This document shows, piece after piece, positions 24,101-35,100 of a DNA stretch of 64,000 bases. Origin of the DNA: Cladocopium goreaui (lineage: Eukaryota; Sar; Dinophyceae; Suessiales; Symbiodiniaceae). The notes under the pieces were generated by a model. That model made no database searches, was not told the DNA's origin, and was given only the letters and a program-made list of their open reading frames with translations. Location of the stretch: assembly GCA_947184155.2 (NCBI GenBank), contig CAMXCT020002073.1, positions 1-64,000 of the forward strand, given 5' to 3'. The first letter of the stretch is position 1. Every line of letters starts with the position of its first letter. The position numbers and the translations under genes are program-made.

Positions 24101-27100
24101 TGCAAATGCCACTTATGAAATATCGACAACTATATATGCCAATACATATATAGATTTGTATATATCTACACATACACAATTAATATGTTTGCAATGTAAA
24201 AGTCATTGCAAACGTATGTACTATATATATATGTATGTGTATACGTACGTATGTCTGAGATGGTCAACGCTGTGGATGTGAATGGTCACAGGCATCAACA
24301 GTCACCAGGCGCGCACTGTACCAATGGGACCTGTGGATGTGGATTGGCAAGTCCGCTGCGGAGTGTTTGGTATGTCCATATATGTCCATTTAATTTAAGG
24401 TTTGCATCTGTAATGTTCTGTATCTAGAAGTAGATGTAGATCAGGATTTAAAAGTTATGACATGTTCCGCTTGTCTCTGGTTAATTCTCAACCCATGTAG
24501 CAGCAGTTCTCCGTGTTTTCGGTGTCCCTTGCAACAGTAGCCAACCCATAACCCCGCACCTTCTCGAATTGTTCCACTGCAGATGCAGTGGACACTTTCT
24601 TCAACACCTGACAGCTATGCAGCAAGGCTTTTTCAAGCACCAAATGACCAGTAGTGATCCAATCCAATCCCCAAAGATGTTCTCGCGTGAGTTTTTGTGC
24701 TTTACCAATTTACGAGTTCACCATATGCAAAGAAGTAGAAACGGTATCGCTTGAGCAAAATCTCTCATGTCTGGTGATCTCAACCCCCAGCATTGGATTT
24801 CTCACAGTTCCAGATGATCCTGGCTGCGGTGAAGGAGATCCTAGGCCCTGGAGATAGCACATTTGAATCAAACAGCCAGCAGCTTTTTGTAGGGCCTTTT
24901 CAACTTTTTTTCTGGCCGCAGGCAGCTTTGATATGCTTTGATATTTTTTATATCTTTTTCAGAAGTTTGGCCAACACGTTTGATCGCCTTCCTACCTTAT
25001 CTTAAGAAATGCCCTTGAGTTATGTACCTACCTCACGTTGTGCCCCATGGTGCCCTTCTCCATAATATATCTGGAAAATCATACAAAAGATCCTCAACCT
25101 GAGTTTCGAGTCACCTCGCTTGATCCTGCGGCCCTTCTGCAGCTGAAGACGAGATATGCATGTGTGGAAAGATGTGGAAAGAAACACACAGCCTGATTTA
25201 AGTTTGTTTATATAACTATTGTTGGTATATCCAATTGTATCCCAACTAACTATATCCCAATATCATATAAAATTATTATCCCAATTATATCCCAATGATG
25301 GTGAAATCCAACTGGTTTCCTCCATTCTTGCCCATGGCGCAATTTCATGGGTCTTGGTCGTTTGAGGTCGCCACAAGTCATCCAAAAAACCGTCGTCTTG
25401 GGTTTGTCTCACACTTTGGAACTTTGAAATCCATTGGTACATAATGGTATATATGATAGCATTCCCAAATACAGAAAGAAAGGTGACATCCTGCTCGTTT
25501 TTTTCAAAACGACCCCTCTTGAATAAGAATGTTCAAGCATTTTCATCGCTCCACTTACAACAACGGCATTGGATCAAAAAGCCATCCTGGTGAACCTCAA
25601 AATGCCTGGTGAATGGATGTGAAAATACCCACCAAATATAGTCCATCATCGTATTTTTGTGACGCATCACCAGATCCAATTTTCATGTATTCCATCCAGA
25701 TCCATCCAGTGGTCCACCATCATTTTCCCAGATTATCCTGGTTGGTGGTTGGTACGCCTAGCCCAACCTGAAAAATGATGGACAACTCGTCACTTGGGAT
25801 GATTTTCCATTCCCCAATATGTGGAAAGTCATGGAAAGTCATAATCCAGCCATGTTCCAGTCACCACCAAGCAGTATCCCTATCATTCAATGGCCACAAC
25901 TGAAGTTTTCTCCACAGCTCTCACTCTGAGGGCTCTGCGTTGCCAGCCTCTGAGAGGTAGTTGGCCTACCGAAAGGCGAGCAATAACGGTGGGTCAAGCC
26001 ATGGCGACGACCAGGTCAAGCCACAGTCATTGGAATGTCATTGGAGTGTCGATTTTTTAGCAGTAAAAACCACAGATAATCTATATCAGATAATCAGAGT
26101 TAGCATTTATCATTTTTAGTGTTAGTCATGTAATCTGATTGATGGAATGTCTATATTTAGCATTAAGCATCCAATTGGTACAGTTACTTAAGTTAACTAC
26201 TCTCTACTACTTGTACAGCCGTTTGCAGTTGTGTCAAGCCATAGAGGTGGTGCCCCAGGAATCGCGAAGTTGCTTTACCAATAGGGCTGATGGCTATGGC
26301 ACAACTGGCGAACATTGGAATTAGCATAAACCAACCAAAATAACTGGCCTTCAGCCACCATAGTGCCCAGTGCGAATCTGCAACAGTTGGATCTTCCAAG
26401 TGCTAATTCAAATGAACTATAGTAAATAACTGGCCAGGCACCAGCTTGTAGATTCAGGTGGTTCCTACATTGATTCGGCACCCTCGTGATTCGGCCAAAC
26501 GTTAATATTATTCACTCCTGCTACCTGTTATATAGCCTGCTTCAGAAAGCATACCTTGCTACATACCCTGATTTCCCAAATTTAGAAAATGTTGGCCCAT
26601 TTTGGGGTGCTTCCCCCAACATAAACATCAAACAATACATCATCGTATCTGTGTCAAAGGTCCATCCGACAATACACAAATGGGATTCTCCAAAAACAGG
26701 GTACCCCCATATCCATCCGGATCCACTGCTTCAACATCATCTTCTATATTTAGAACATTTGCCATTTAAGAGTGTACCCATAGTGTACCCTATCTGACTT
26801 GTCACACTGGCAGCGCGTAATGTTGTTATATCGCATTATGTATATGTCATTATATGTCTATATAAATAAGATTCCCATTGTCTGGAATCAATTCGCCTAT
26901 ACCCTCTGGTAAACTAACATAAATACGTATGGAACATCATCATTTCTAATGGGTAAATCAACTATAAAATAGCCATTTTCAATGGCTACGTTAAATTACC
27001 AGGGGGTAATTGGTTGAAGCAAGCCTGAAAAAAATGGAGCACCACGAAAAATCACGAACCATCCCAGCAATGGATGAAATTGCTCAGTGATCCCCCATTT

Positions 27101-30100
27101 TTTATCATCCATGGCATGGAATGATACTGTATAAAACCATTTTATCCCCCTTGTAGCCATAAGAAAGTCATGACTTGGTTGGTTCACTCAACATAAATCC
27201 ATTTGAAATCCCGTACAAACTCCAGTATTGTTGGAATCATTTCCCTAGTTACAGATCATTTTCCCCCCAGATTTCCTATTACATGCACATTAGTTCAATA
27301 AAATCACCATGTCCCAACATGTCCCAACTTTATTCCAAGATGCACTAATGGATCCCAGTTCTGCACCAATGTATTCCAATTTCCAAGTGTATTCCCATCA
27401 TATTTCCCATGCAAATATATGACACATACATCTGAAACTAGTGGATATTCAGCATTGCATTTTTTTATTGGTGAGAATTCTGGACCAATGGATGGAATGG
27501 GGAAGCCTATTTTCAGACAAATCCCGACATGTTCCTACGACATGTTTCCACTTTGTTCCTGGATCCAAACCTCCGACCGAACGAGGCGGAGGCGCCTGGT
27601 CTGAAGTGGAGCCACCCTTCTCCGCGCAGTGGGCGCATTGAACGAAGCAGTCGCCAGCCTGGATGTGGGGAGGCCAAAGAAATCATCCAGATTCATGGGC
27701 CTGGCTATGGATGTGGGGCCAACAAAAATCATGCAGATCAATTGGGTTTCATGGGGGGTTCATGGGGATATTACTTGAGAACATTGGGATATAGTCGGAT
27801 TTCACCAAGCTGAAAGGCTATGGGATATGGGAATCTATAATGAGGGTATCAAAGGGATATACTGGGATTCTTGATGGATGTGGAAAACCAACAATCAACA
27901 TGGGATGGATGATCTCATCGATTCGTAGGAGCTGCTGGCTGGTTCACCGGAATCAGTGGCCATGTCAGGAACCCAAATTGAAGGTACCCCCACAAAATAT
28001 GGCAAGTTATGGTAGAGTAGCTCCAGTTCAGGTGCCTGAAATGGCCATTGAGAATCAGTGGGTTCATGAACTCACCCCAGTCACAACCGGACTAATCCTA
28101 CTTGTAACTTACCCTCTGGTAATTTAACATAACTATAGAAAATCACAACTTTTAATGGGTAAATCAACTATAAATGGTCATTTTCCATAGCTATGTTAAT
28201 GTTAGTTTACCAGAGGGTATAACATCTTATAACTGGGGTCACAAGATGTTGCCACTTGCTTCAGTAACTGGGGTGGACCACCAAGTACAGTACTTTCGTT
28301 GGCTAAGTACGAAATCTCCAGGAGTTAGCATGAAAAGACCAGTTGCGATCACAAGTTATAACTAGTTGGTGGTATACCTACCCCTCCGAAAAATGATGGA
28401 GTGAAAGTCAGTTGGGATGATGACATTCCATTCCCAACCAGATGGAAAGTCATAAACATGTTCCAAACCACCAAGCAGATAATCACTTCAGGGGTCGTCT
28501 GGAAAGTACGATCATCGGATCTGTGGAGACGCTGCTCTTCAGAGATGGCAAGGGCCTCTAGGGCCTTTTGAGAGCAACGGAGCCTGAAACGATAACATCT
28601 GATAACATGCAACTTTGATCATTTACATTCATTTACTATGGCCATACTTTTGTCTCTCAAAATGGCTATATATGCTATATTTCATGGCATCCCCATGTAG
28701 GGTATCCCATGTTAAAACAACTCCTGGATTTGGCTAGCGCCTCTTGCCACATTTTGGCCATCTTGTACTGGTTGGCGGCTTGCTGATAGATTTCGATGGC
28801 CTCAATGGCTACCCCGAAATCGGTAGCTGACAAGTGGACAATGCCATTTATAATCCAATGTATCCAATGAGTTTCAGCATACATATCTACATATATAATA
28901 TGTGTATATACATATCTGATCTGGGTAGACAATATGGATATGCGATCATGATATTGATACTACATGACAATTGCCCATAAAGTTATCTTCAACATGAGGA
29001 TTTCCAGGTTCACGGATGATCACGTAAAAGCTACCTTGCACCTCTTCGGAGCCTTCTGGAAAACTCTCTTAAAAATGGTGGATCAACATGGACCAGCTAT
29101 GAAAGCCGCCAGGCTTGGGAAGCAAAACGATTGGCCATCCCAAAATGGGCCAGTTATGGCCAGTTTCTATCAACACCAAGTTCTTGGTCACAATTTTCAT
29201 GTGGAAAACACCCTCCATGCTTACCTGGTTCCGCTCGACCTTTTCAACCGAGGTCACTGTGAAGCGCCCCCGCGGCCCGCTAGCGCCTCGTCGTATTTGG
29301 GACCTCCCGTGAAGTATCCCATCAAACCACCACCTCACAGGACTGGCAGCAGCATGGGATATGAATGGTCTTTAGATGACAAAGGAACCTTACCTGGAAA
29401 CCACTGGTAGTGCCCTGGTTGGTGGTTGAGCCCTGGTATACCTACCCCTCTGACAAATGATTCGGAGTCAGTTGGGATGACTATTCCATTCCCAACCAGA
29501 TGGAAAGTCATAAACATGTACCAAACCACCAAGCAGTACCACATGGATCACACATGATCACAGCCTGCTTACTCCTCTTACTAGATGAACCATGGTGAAG
29601 CTACCAACTGAGTTCCTGGACTCAGAATGTATAATGTGTCACCAGAAAAAAAAAAATGGCCGGGAGTCGACGGTCAAATGGGGAAAATATGGGAAACTAT
29701 GGGAACATATGGGAAAACATGGGAAAATATGGGAAACTATGGGTACATATGGGAAAAGAACAACGTTTTTGGTGTCTTTTGAAAGTCTTGAGGAACAAAC
29801 CACTTGGAGTCACTTGGATTGAGGGACTTTGAAAGTATTGCCCCTCACCAACAAACACCATGGATCCAGGCTGGTTCTATGTGGATCGGTCACCGGCTGA
29901 TCTCTGATGGATGTGTCCAATGGCCATGCAATTCTTTCAGGGTGAAACTGTAGCCCTGCTGATGACCAATGTCATCTACCACATCCAGTCCCCACGAAGG
30001 TTTTTGGTAATTGGGGTTATAAACCATACATACTCCTGTACTCAAACGTAGTTATGTAACATTTTTATGAACATTTGCCATCTAGTTCAATGATATACCG

Positions 30101-30218
30101 ATGATATACCTATCAAGCGATGAATAGCTACCGTGCATTACCATAGCTACCTTGGTTGCAAAATTCTGCACCACTGGTTGGACCTCCTTTCAGCTTTGAG
30201 TCCGCCTTTTTGACCAGC
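7831..30218 (-). CDS. Alpha-SNAP (soluble NSF attachment protein), about 15 micro-exons over 22 kb
   Basis: Alpha-SNAP brings the NSF ATPase to SNARE complexes so that they are taken apart after membrane fusion. Exons 5' to 3': 30187-30218, 29287-29333, 28741-28800, 27596-27658, 24848-24895, 24560-24607, 23502-23540, 19057-19101, 18281-18323, 16846-16889 (weak), 15846-15882, 12869-12911, 10252-10357, 8806-8850, 7831-7917 (weaker, stop TGA). Joined in phase they give family landmarks in order: LVKKADSKLK; GYFTGGPKYDE; AIEIYQQAANQYKMAK; AGDCFVQCAHCAEK; VEQFEK then AIGIYSAAGRFQQ; ARCNLKYAEYAAK; DGDLPEAIRIFESE; EHFLNAGILHLVG; DSVTVNLALDKYR; DAFVEKLSDFD; AIKPLDAWKTEFLVK. These align with the TPR-like helices and the conserved C-terminal LD-W region. 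Donors are GA (first exon), GC (29287, 28741, 27596, 23502, 12869) and GT. The 24848 donor is unclear. The first exon(s) and about 30 aa between 16846 and 15882 were not found, so the gene could be incomplete. Confidence 0.75.
9376..9455. repeat. (TA)n low-complexity tract in an alpha-SNAP intron
   Basis: Almost pure TATATA sequence with short interruptions and no coding potential. Confidence 0.8.
9914..10022. mobile_element. Family C element, copy 1
   Basis: Arms AATCTGGCTGATAATTC and GAATTCAGCCAGATT enclose a core running CACTAGCCTC...GGGGATGATTCCCC...TAACGATAATC...GTGACGTCGTGG. The same core recurs at 38236-38310 and 59755-59822. Each copy has different outer arms. Confidence 0.55.
10885..10988. 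mobile_element. Family A MITE, copy 2
   Basis: TACCCTCTGGTGAACTAACA to TTAGTTCACCAGAGGGTA with near-perfect arms. It lies in the alpha-SNAP intron between the 12869 and 10357 exons. Confidence 0.9.
11958..12067. mobile_element. Family B MITE, copy 1 (family description here)
   Basis: The left end CTGGTTGGTGGTTGAGCCC is followed by the core CCTCTGAAAAATgATGGAGTCAGTTGGGATGATGACATTCCCAATAT and, in other copies, the right end ATGTTCCAAACCACCAACCAG. Only the terminal 12-15 bp pair, unlike family A. Here the right end is diverged (CCAAAGCACTTGACCAG). About twenty copies are in the window, none with coding sequence. Confidence 0.8.
13818..15225 (-). pseudogene. Broken ubiquitin-like/ankyrin gene copy inside an alpha-SNAP intron
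   Basis: The ATG at 15225 opens MELCTEVCFLTSGDNLTVL, an N-terminal ubiquitin-like module. LVVLEFWPTDD and two ankyrin repeats follow, with the frame open to 14491. A second ankyrin stretch (about 14290-14050, LLLAAENGYLDVVRFLAEGG) follows after about 350 bp whose edges look like GT...AG. That stretch has lost part of a repeat (WFAARNG fused to VTPLSIA). At about 14030 a 2-base loss shifts the frame (GVTLVGCSSK where GATPLLVAARN is expected). Bases 14475-14680 are duplicated at 13818-14020. The full-length relatives are at 46731-47957 and 55711-57732. It could still be expressed as a short protein, but the breaks point to decay. Confidence 0.7.
16487..16591. mobile_element. Family A MITE, copy 3 (diverged)
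   Basis: TACCCTCTGGTAAATTGACA to TTAATTTACTCGAGGGTA. The right arm carries an extra CG, and the centre contains GGCAGGGTCTATG pairing with CATAGACCC. Confidence 0.75.
16610..16711. mobile_element. Family B MITE, copy 2
   Basis: CTGGTTGGTGGTTTCAACCC to TTCCAAACCACCAATCAG, lying 18 bp right of a family A copy. Confidence 0.8.
18114..18165. mobile_element. Family A MITE, left half only
   Basis: TACCCTCTGGTAATTTAACATAGCTATTGAAAATGGCC is present, but the right arm is absent and the sequence breaks off near AACTAGTTGATTG. Confidence 0.7.
18848..18964. mobile_element. Family B MITE, copy 3
   Basis: CTGGTTGGTGGTATACCTAC to CCAAACCACCACCAACCAG. Confidence 0.8.
19667..19789. mobile_element. Family B MITE, copy 4 with a duplicated left tip
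   Basis: The left end repeats TTGGTGG twice before GAGCCTACCCC. The right end is intact (ACCACCAACCAG). Confidence 0.8.
19995..20101. mobile_element. Family A MITE, copy 4
   Basis: TACCCTCTGGTGATGCCAAA to TTAAATTACCAGAGGGTA. The left arm has lost the TAACA motif (GATGCCAAAATAGC). Confidence 0.85.
20138..20281. mobile_element. Family B derivative with a duplicated core
   Basis: It lacks the left tip. It carries the CCTCTGAAAAATGATGG core, then a second GAGTTCGTCAGTTGGG copy, then an intact right end (CCACCAACCAG). It looks like an internal duplication of a family B element. Confidence 0.6.
20719..20815. mobile_element. Family B MITE, copy 5
   Basis: CTGGTTGGTGGTTTGAACCC to CCAAACCACCAACCAG, with an A11 run near the right end. 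Confidence 0.85.
21085..21425. repeat. (GGATGTATAT)n microsatellite
   Basis: About 340 bp of GGATGTATAT, GGATGTATGT and TATATATA units. The reading frames through it (tyrosine, isoleucine and histidine strings) come from the repeat and are not genes. Confidence 0.9.
22105..22180. mobile_element. Family B MITE, right part only
   Basis: CCAGTTGGGATTATGACATTCCC... through CCAAACCACCAAGCAG. No left end. Confidence 0.6.
23029..23136. mobile_element. Family B MITE, copy 6
   Basis: CTGGTTGGTGGTTGAGCCC to CCAAACCACCAACCAG. Confidence 0.85.
23660..23775. repeat. (TA)n low-complexity tract
   Basis: TATATATA with ATAAATAT interruptions. No gene signal here or in the surrounding AT-rich stretch to about 24.25 kb. 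Confidence 0.8.
25738..25873. mobile_element. Family B MITE, copy 7 (diverged)
   Basis: CTGGTTGGTGGTTGGTACGCC to CAGTCACCACCAAGCAG. It is longer than usual, and the AAAGTCATGGAAAGTCAT segment is duplicated. Confidence 0.7.
26900..27008. mobile_element. Family A MITE, copy 5
   Basis: TACCCTCTGGTAAACTAACA to TTAAATTACCAGGGGGTA. Confidence 0.85.
27971..28055. repeat. Family E dispersed repeat, copy 1
   Basis: The stretch CCAAATTGAAGGTACCCCCAC...ATGGTAGAGTAGCTCC...CCTGAAATGGCCATTGA is found again, diverged, at about 49310-49445. It has no coding signal and no obvious termini. Confidence 0.5.
28110..28219. mobile_element. Family A MITE, copy 6
   Basis: TACCCTCTGGTAATTTAACA to TTAGTTTACCAGAGGGTA. 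The ATGTTA motif is doubled in the right arm. Confidence 0.9.
28372..28478. mobile_element. Family B MITE, copy 8
   Basis: CTAGTTGGTGGTATACCTAC to CCAAACCACCAAGCAG. Confidence 0.8.
29415..29536. mobile_element. Family B MITE, copy 9
   Basis: CTGGTTGGTGGTTGAGCCC to CCAAACCACCAAGCAG. It carries both subtype leaders, GAGCCCTGG and TATACCTACCCC, in series. Confidence 0.8.
29675..29760. repeat. Short GGGAAAATAT / GGGAAACTAT tandem repeat
   Basis: About seven units of 10-12 bp. No coding signal. Confidence 0.7.
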
Positions 30219-30589
30219 CTGAGCGTGGCCAAAATGACCGGACCCGAAAATCCCGCAGGTGAGGTGCAAAGATGCAGGAAACAAGGAGGAAACCTCATGA
30301 ATTCAAGACGCTAGCCAAACATGATGCGAAATCCTGCAGCATTTCCATTCGACCGAGTCTCGGAAGAGCTGATTTTCTGAGTTCAACATAGTTCAACCCA
30401 TACGGAATCACTATGAGAAGATTAGAAAGAATCATTCAAGTCTCATCCTTCATAGCAATTCATAGTCATTGTTTTGGATATGTTGGGACCATCATGTCAG
30501 GACCGAAAAAAATCAGCTGAAACGACCAGCTCGAGGTGATGGCCCCTGTAGAGAACATGCTAGACTGGTTGGGGCCGGATCACCATGAC

Positions 30590-30591
<2 letters not shown>

Positions 30592-30622
<31 letters not shown>
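30592..30622. repeat. (CAT)n microsatellite
   Basis: About ten CAT units. Confidence 0.9.
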
Positions 30623-30624
<2 letters not shown>

Positions 30625-30680
30625 CTGTTGTATAGTAATATGAAATGTAAAAAGTCATCATCATAATAGAATATAATAGA

Positions 30681-30786
30681 TACCCTCTGGTAAACTAACA
30701 TAGCTATTGAAAATGGCCATAGAAATAGTGGATTTTCCCATTAAAGATGGTGATTTTCCATAGCTATGTTGAATTACCAGAGGGTA
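30681..30786. mobile_element. Family A MITE, copy 7
   Basis: TACCCTCTGGTAAACTAACA to TTGAATTACCAGAGGGTA with near-perfect arms. Confidence 0.9.
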
Positions 30787-32171
30787 ATAAGAGCTGTCCT
30801 GAGTATTCTGAGATCAGGATGGCAACCAACTGATATGTGTAAAGTCCACCCACGTGCACCGTCCGCATTCCGGGATCGGACTCTTGTGCAGCAGCAGCCG
30901 ACATTGCCTGCTTTTCACAAAATCCCGGAAATGGTCGAACGTTTACAGGAAACCCGTGGAATTAAAAGCTACGGTTTCCTGTAGATTTTCCCGAAAAAAA
31001 CAATCCATTCAATGAATCGAATACACATGTTTGATATTTTTTGGCCGTATGAGAAGAAATACCCAGGAGAAACATTACAATACATCTAGATACATCATAA
31101 ATCATCATAAATCGATAATAAATCGATATTTCGTAAATTAAATAACCACTAGAAGAGAAACAGGGAACGCCTACGAAGAAACTTTCGAAATGCTGACGCG
31201 ATCCCCATTGCTCCACATTTCTGGCACCTTGAAGCAAAGGCCACGTCGTGGCAGGCAGCAAAAGTGGATGATTCTGTTAGAATAAAAAACTCCTGGTGGA
31301 AACTGACCCAGTAACTCAGTATGAGAAGTGCAACTCAATAATCATTGGCATGGCCAGTGCAAGTTGACGATAGAAACATCGATTTTTCGGCTTCGCTTCA
31401 AACTGTTTCTAAGAGATTTGGTGTACTTGCCGAACAAAATGCAATGAATATAGAAGACATGTAACCAATCTCCAGAAGCGTCAGAAGTGTGCAGACAATT
31501 TCCATGACACCCTGTGAACTGGACATGTTTGGATCATCTTTGTGAATTCGGCAGCCAAAAGAGTCGACAAAGATGACACAGGCAACGCCTCTGGAAATCG
31601 ATTCACCAAAGCCAGGCTGGTTGGAGATTGAGTTTCACGCTCAAAATGAATTTCACATGAGATGTTGGCTTTTACATGCTACGCAGACGAATTGGCTTCG
31701 AAACATGCGAAGGAAGTGAGTTTGCCATCATGGAAGCGATGGCCCACTTGTAGATGATTTAGCCGTCAAAAAAAAGGAACATGTCCATAGCAAACTGTTA
31801 AATTATCCAAGGGTACAGGATATTTGATGATATTTGTGGACTTGAGATATAAGTCCACAGGAAAATGGCCCAAAGAAACACAATTTTTTTTCTCAGCCCT
31901 TCTTGCGCTTCTTCCGCCTCAGGTCAAGAAGACGTTGACGTTACCCAGTGATTTCATTGGCTTTGGCAGGGGTCTATCAACGAACCTAACTTCTGATATG
32001 CCGTGATATGCATGGTAATGTTTAATAGCTATATACTATACTCATCTATACTCCCTATAATAGTGTACATTTATGTGTATATATATAACTATAGATATAT
32101 GTTATATATATGCATATATTATATAACATCCATTGAACATCCGGTTTTTCGTTGCACATTTTAAGGCCAAC
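30787..32171. other. Stretch without a supported gene
   Basis: Around 31160-31260 a minus-strand reading (ACHDVAFASRCQKCGAMGIA) looks mildly coding but has no family match. The rest is AT-rich intronic or intergenic sequence with no repeat I can name. Confidence 0.4.
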
Positions 32172-35100
32172 CATCTCCACATGTGACATCCGCGCCACGC
32201 CACTGGGCGACCCCGGCAGCTGCATGTAGAAGCGATCCACGCGTTTTCCCTTGGCCCAATGGGAGTCGAAGTAGCTACTAGACTTGACCTGGGATGTTGC
32301 GGCGCTACTATGGGGATTTCTAAGGGGATTTCATGGCATTTTAATGGCTGGTTGGTGGTATAACTACCCCTCTGAAAAATATGACTTCGTCAATGGGAGG
32401 GATTATCCCATGTATCCCATGTATTATGGAAAATAAAAGCTAAGTTTGAAACCACCAACTGCAGATGGGATTTGAATGGGATGAGATACCTTTTGTCTTA
32501 TAATATGTAACCACTTTTTTGGTAATATGATGAATGCCTCAATCCATTGGTTGACTCCAGGCCCATCCTGGCCGCGGCGCGGAGATTCTGAGATTCTGGG
32601 CTTCCCAACGAGGTGCCCGCTGTGCTTGTTGGGCCAGCCCTGATAGAGGCTCACCTGGGTGAACATTGGGGGGTTCATTGGGTTCGTAAACCCAAAATAG
32701 CTACAGAATCTAGAGAAATGAGGTGAGTTTCTGTTGAAACACGAGCTTATCATAGGTGATCCCTGGATAACAAATCCCTGCATGAATTGGTTATGATTGA
32801 TTTTTCAGGCAGGACACCATGCTGTTTTTACCCAAAAACAGAGGTAAACTTAGTAAACTGTCGCTGCTATGGCTGCAAGCTGATCAGATTGGCTATGGAA
32901 ACCCGTTGATCTGCCCCTCCCACTAGTGCTGACTAGTCCCTTCCCCCAAACAATAAACATCAATTTAATGTTTACACAGTTACACATCAATACTTAGATG
33001 ATCTTACATGATTAGGAAACCTTGAACTTTCATATCTTTTTCCATGGAATTTAAGGTGCCCCATTTCAAGGTTCAATGACTTACATGGGCTGGTTGCCAT
33101 GGCACCCCATGCAGCGTCTCCGAAGAAGTGCCGGAGACATCTACCTCTCAGCTGTGTCGCTGTCTCAGCTCTGGAAGCGGCTGATTTTCCGTTAAGTTGT
33201 CAGAGGCTAATTGGTCATTAATTAATATCCCAGTGAAATCCCATTACATGAGTAGATACCATTATATCCCATTAAAAGATTAAAATCCCAATGGGATATA
33301 TAAATATTAATAAGTTGGGATTGAAATATTAATGGAATACCAATCCATTGCTGGTTGGCACTAAACCAGTCATTGCTAATTGGCACTAATCCAGATATGA
33401 GATAACAAATATTCATCCAGTTATATCCAGTTATTGATATTTATCCACATTATCCACATGCTCTGGTTGGTGGTATACCTACCCCTCTGAAAAATATGAG
33501 TTCGTCAGTTGGGATGATGACATTCCCAATATGATGGGAAAAATAATTCAAATGCTCCAAACCACCAACCTCAATGTGAATGGACTATACTGTACTGGAT
33601 AATACTATAATATGGCATATAATGGGATGTTACTGGGATACAGTGCTAATTATAATTGCATATGATGGGATGTGAATGGGATGTTTTGATGGAATATGAA
33701 AGATGAATGAAATGTTAATATATCTAGATATTATCACAATAGATATATTAATATTCCATTAATCTTTCATATTCCATACATATTACCTTTTAGTGGAATA
33801 TATTCAATTACAAGAGGTATGATGATATTGTGATCTCGCATAGATCCACTTTGTTTATCTTAGCATAAGTGGTACCCACTACTATCATCAACTATCCATA
33901 GGCCATCACATGTCGCTTCTCTCCACCGAAAAATGTAGCTCCGCGGCTCTGGGCGCTGTGCCATGATTGTAAATTCGTATCAGGGCTGCATATGATCAAA
34001 TACCACACGTGAATGTATTACATGATGACGTGCGCATTAAAATAATATCTAATCATGGATGTTTGATGATGTATCCATATCTCTATGTATACCATATCTA
34101 TACAGATATTGATATGGCCCAAACATTGACTAATTGCCTTAAAATAACGTGTTTTTTCACCCCAAAATGATCCCAACCTTCGTGTTTGCCCCGGACCATG
34201 GTCCCCTAACTGATCCGAAAAGCCCTTGCTCCATGAGACCTGCAGTGTGGGCGTTTTAAGGGGTATCCGATTCTCAGACAACATGTGGAGAAGGAAGCCC
34301 TAGCCCATTAAAAATGGTGGATCTTTCCATAGTTATGTTGGTTTACTGGAGGGTATCCCATGAATATGCCATCTGGTTGGTGGTTTTTCGCCTACCCCTC
34401 TGGAAAATGATGGAGCGAGTTCGTCAGTTGGGATGATGACATTTCCAATATGATGGGAAAGTCATAATCCACATGTTCCAAACCACCAACCAGAAATGAT
34501 TTGTGAACTGATCATTTCTGAGGTAATCCCAGTGTTTTGAACACTTGAAGCTTGTTTCGTATTGTTTTGTCTTGTGCAAGAACAACAAAAAATCCTACGA
34601 ATCATGTGTCGAATGCAGTAGATGGAACAGCCACACTCAGAGTATTCAGCCTTCAGGAAACACAAAACTGGATACGTAACCGCAACAGATTCAGTGACAG
34701 ATGGAATTACAGCCTGCGGACCAAGTTCGAAACAATGAGATACGACCACCGGCAGGGAGACTGGCAATACTCATGTAAATCGGATGTATGATGCTTGTCA
34801 AGCATGCCCCTTACATATCTATACATATCTTGTGATGAATAGTACCTTCACAGAAATCATGAGGACATGGCGAATGGGCTGACCGGGGAGGATAACCCAC
34901 TTGAGGTGAACCACCAAGTATGATCTACCTAGGAACCTGTAGTATAGTATGGTTAACAATTGAACTGTTGGACTGCCAAATTTTAACGGCATGAAGTGTA
35001 TCTGCATTTACAGCAAACATGAACCCAAGCAACGTTTATTTGGAAGCAAATGTGAAAGTTTCTGTTCCTGCTTGCATCTTCTCAGAAAATAAGCATGAAA

